Shown here in pieces: positions 61,282 to 64,000 of a DNA stretch of 64,000 nt. The position numbers were made by a program, and so were the translations under genes. Source of the stretch: Pseudonocardia alni (lineage in GTDB: Bacteria > Actinomycetota > Actinomycetes > Mycobacteriales > Pseudonocardiaceae); NCBI RefSeq assembly GCF_002813375.1, contig NZ_PHUJ01000003.1:1674001-1738000 (forward strand), written 5' to 3'. The notes beneath the pieces are model-generated. The model saw only the letters and a list, made by a program, of their open reading frames with translations. It searched no databases and was not told where the DNA came from. Position 1 is the stretch's first letter; the number at the start of each line of letters is the position of its first letter.

Positions 61282-62307
61282 GCACGACGACTTCGTGTCC
61301 GCAGTGGACGACTACCTCACCCGGTCCTATGCGGGCGACCGCCGGCGCGACCTGCTGGACGGCGGCGGCTGGGACGCGGGCCTCGCGGCCGAGCTCGCCG
61401 AGCTCGGCTGGTACTCCCTGGCCGTGTCGCAGGACCGGGGCGGTCTCGGTGCCCCACCGGCCGGTCTCGGCCACGTGTTCCTGGAGTACGGGCGGCACCT
61501 GCTCATCGGGCCGCTGCTGGAGAACAGCCTGCTCCCGGCGCTGGTCGAGGGGATCGACCCGGACGCCGACGGGACACCGCCCGCGCTCGTCGATCCGGGG
61601 GCGTCCGTCCCGGGCGACCTGGGGTCGGTCGCGCTCACCGGGCGGGAGCTCGCCGGGTCCGTCTCCGCCGTCCGGTTCGCCGCGCAGGCGGGCGTGCTCG
61701 TCGTCCTCGCCGGTGCGACGGTGTGCCTGGTCGACCCCGGCGCGCCCGGAGTGCACATCGAGCCGCTGGCGAGTGCCGATCCGGGGGTCGCGTTCGCGTC
61801 CGTCTCCCTCGACGGCGCGGTGGCCCACACCCTGGTCACCGACGACGGGCTCGGGGACCGGATCCGGTCGTGGGCCCGGCTGCTGCTCGCCTGCGAGCTC
61901 AGCGGCCTCGCCCGCGGCGCACTGGACCGCACCGTGGCCCACGTCGGGCAGCGCGAGCAGTTCGGCCGGCCGATCGGCGGCTTCCAGGCCGTCCAGCACC
62001 TCGCCGCCGACATGTCCGCCCGGTCGACCGGCCTGCACAACCTCTGCCTGGCCGCCCTCGCCGACGCCCGCGGGGCGTCGCCGTCGGAGCTGGACTTGAT
62101 CACCTCGACGGCCAAGGCGCACGCGGCGGACGCCGCCGTCCGGGTCTGCGAGGACGCGATCCAGCTCCACGGCGGCATGGGCTTCACGACCGAGACCGAC
62201 GTCAGCTGGTACTACCGGCGCGCCCTGGCGCTGCGCGGCTGGTACGGCGACGAGACCGAGCTGCAGCACCACATCGGCGCAGCGCTCCTGGCCCCCGAGA
62301 GGCAGCC

Positions 62308-62311
<4 letters not shown>
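61274..62311 (+). CDS. Acyl-CoA dehydrogenase (beta type)
   Basis: A 345-residue acyl-CoA dehydrogenase family protein, shorter than its partner. The N-terminal half is typical (AAELAELGWYSLAVSQDRGG, LGHVFLEYGRHLLIGPLLEN). The C-terminal half has HVGQREQFGRPIGGFQAVQH and EDAIQLHGGMGFTTETDVSW. Its GTG overlaps the previous stop by 8 nt. Adjacent, unequal dehydrogenase pairs form alpha2beta2 enzymes; this is the likely form. The stop overlaps the ligase start. Confidence 0.9.
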
Positions 62312-63900
<1,589 letters not shown>

Positions 63901-63904
63901 CGCG

Positions 63905-64000
63905 ATGAAGCTGCACACCCCGACCGGGTTCGTCACCGGACACCAGTTCCTCGAAGGCCTGCGCTGGCACGACGGCGCCCTCTGGGCCAGCGACTTCTTC
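63905..64000 (+). CDS. SMP-30/gluconolactonase-like protein, partial (cut by the window end)
   Basis: The last 32 codons read MKLHTPTGFVTGHQFLEGLR, then WHDGALWASDFF, matching the first blade of SMP-30/gluconolactonase beta-propellers (GLRWHDG..LW.SD). The start follows the ligase stop by 4 nt. If complete, it would hydrolyse a lactone formed in this pathway. Most of the gene lies beyond the window. Confidence 0.65.
   Translation, partial: MKLHTPTGFVTGHQFLEGLRWHDGALWASDFF

Overview
The window is very GC-rich DNA from an actinobacterium. GTG starts, ATGA/GTGA stop-start overlaps, an F420-type luciferase-like monooxygenase, an MmpS-like protein and DUF3159/DUF1990/CPBP membrane proteins fit Pseudonocardiales (a Pseudonocardia-like genome is my best guess, an inference only). 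Gene density is high. I see no rRNA, tRNA, CRISPR array, transposase or phage gene. All assignments come from reading the translated sequence, without database searches.

Region 1 (1-9.8 kb): a DUF899 thioredoxin-like protein; a TetR regulator divergent from a nitronate monooxygenase and thiolase-like pair; then a minus-strand run of an M20 carbamoylase-type amidohydrolase, a PucR regulator, a decayed ketopantoate reductase and a 2,2-dialkylglycine decarboxylase, divergent from an MHS-family importer. Together these look like uptake and breakdown of N-carbamoyl or hydantoin-type alpha,alpha-dialkyl amino acids.

Region 2 (9.8-32 kb): three paralogous MerR regulators sit near a nuclease, a Rieske protein, a CPBP protease, a FUSC transporter with an extra C-terminal domain, and a minus-strand block that joins a DUF3159/MFS/membrane protein/S9 peptidase operon to a second group (DUF8129-like protein, MTQ2-like methyltransferase, CDGSH protein, heme-oxygenase-like diiron enzyme, EgtD-like methyltransferase). 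MerR-type promoters with 19-bp spacers and dyads centred at the same spacer position are visible before three transcription units. A PLD-helicase-DUF3427 protein follows.

Region 3 (32-42.5 kb): DUF1275 and Spinster-like MFS membrane proteins; a MarR/phenolic acid decarboxylase/esterase module with a clear AT-rich operator; inorganic pyrophosphatase; an MmpS-like protein; RraA; and a stretch with an orphan membrane protein and a broken SDR gene.

Region 4 (42.5-57.8 kb): two convergent catabolic operons. The plus-strand operon encodes P450, MHS importer, SDR, UbiD and UbiX. The minus-strand operon encodes acyl-CoA ligase, molybdopterin large subunit, enoyl-CoA hydratase-family protein, FAD subunit, a 2Fe-2S/CoxG fusion, a BenE-type importer and LysR. 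This gene set matches the furoate/hydroxymethylfurfural (Hmf) logic: decarboxylation of a furan dicarboxylate, CoA activation, molybdenum hydroxylation and ring opening to 2-oxoglutarate. A PadR gene is divergent from it.

Region 5 (57.9-64 kb): a frameshifted Dabb gene, then a plus-strand acid-degradation operon (luciferase-like monooxygenase, enoyl-CoA hydratase family, paired acyl-CoA dehydrogenases, acyl-CoA ligase, start of an SMP-30-like gene) behind a near-consensus promoter.
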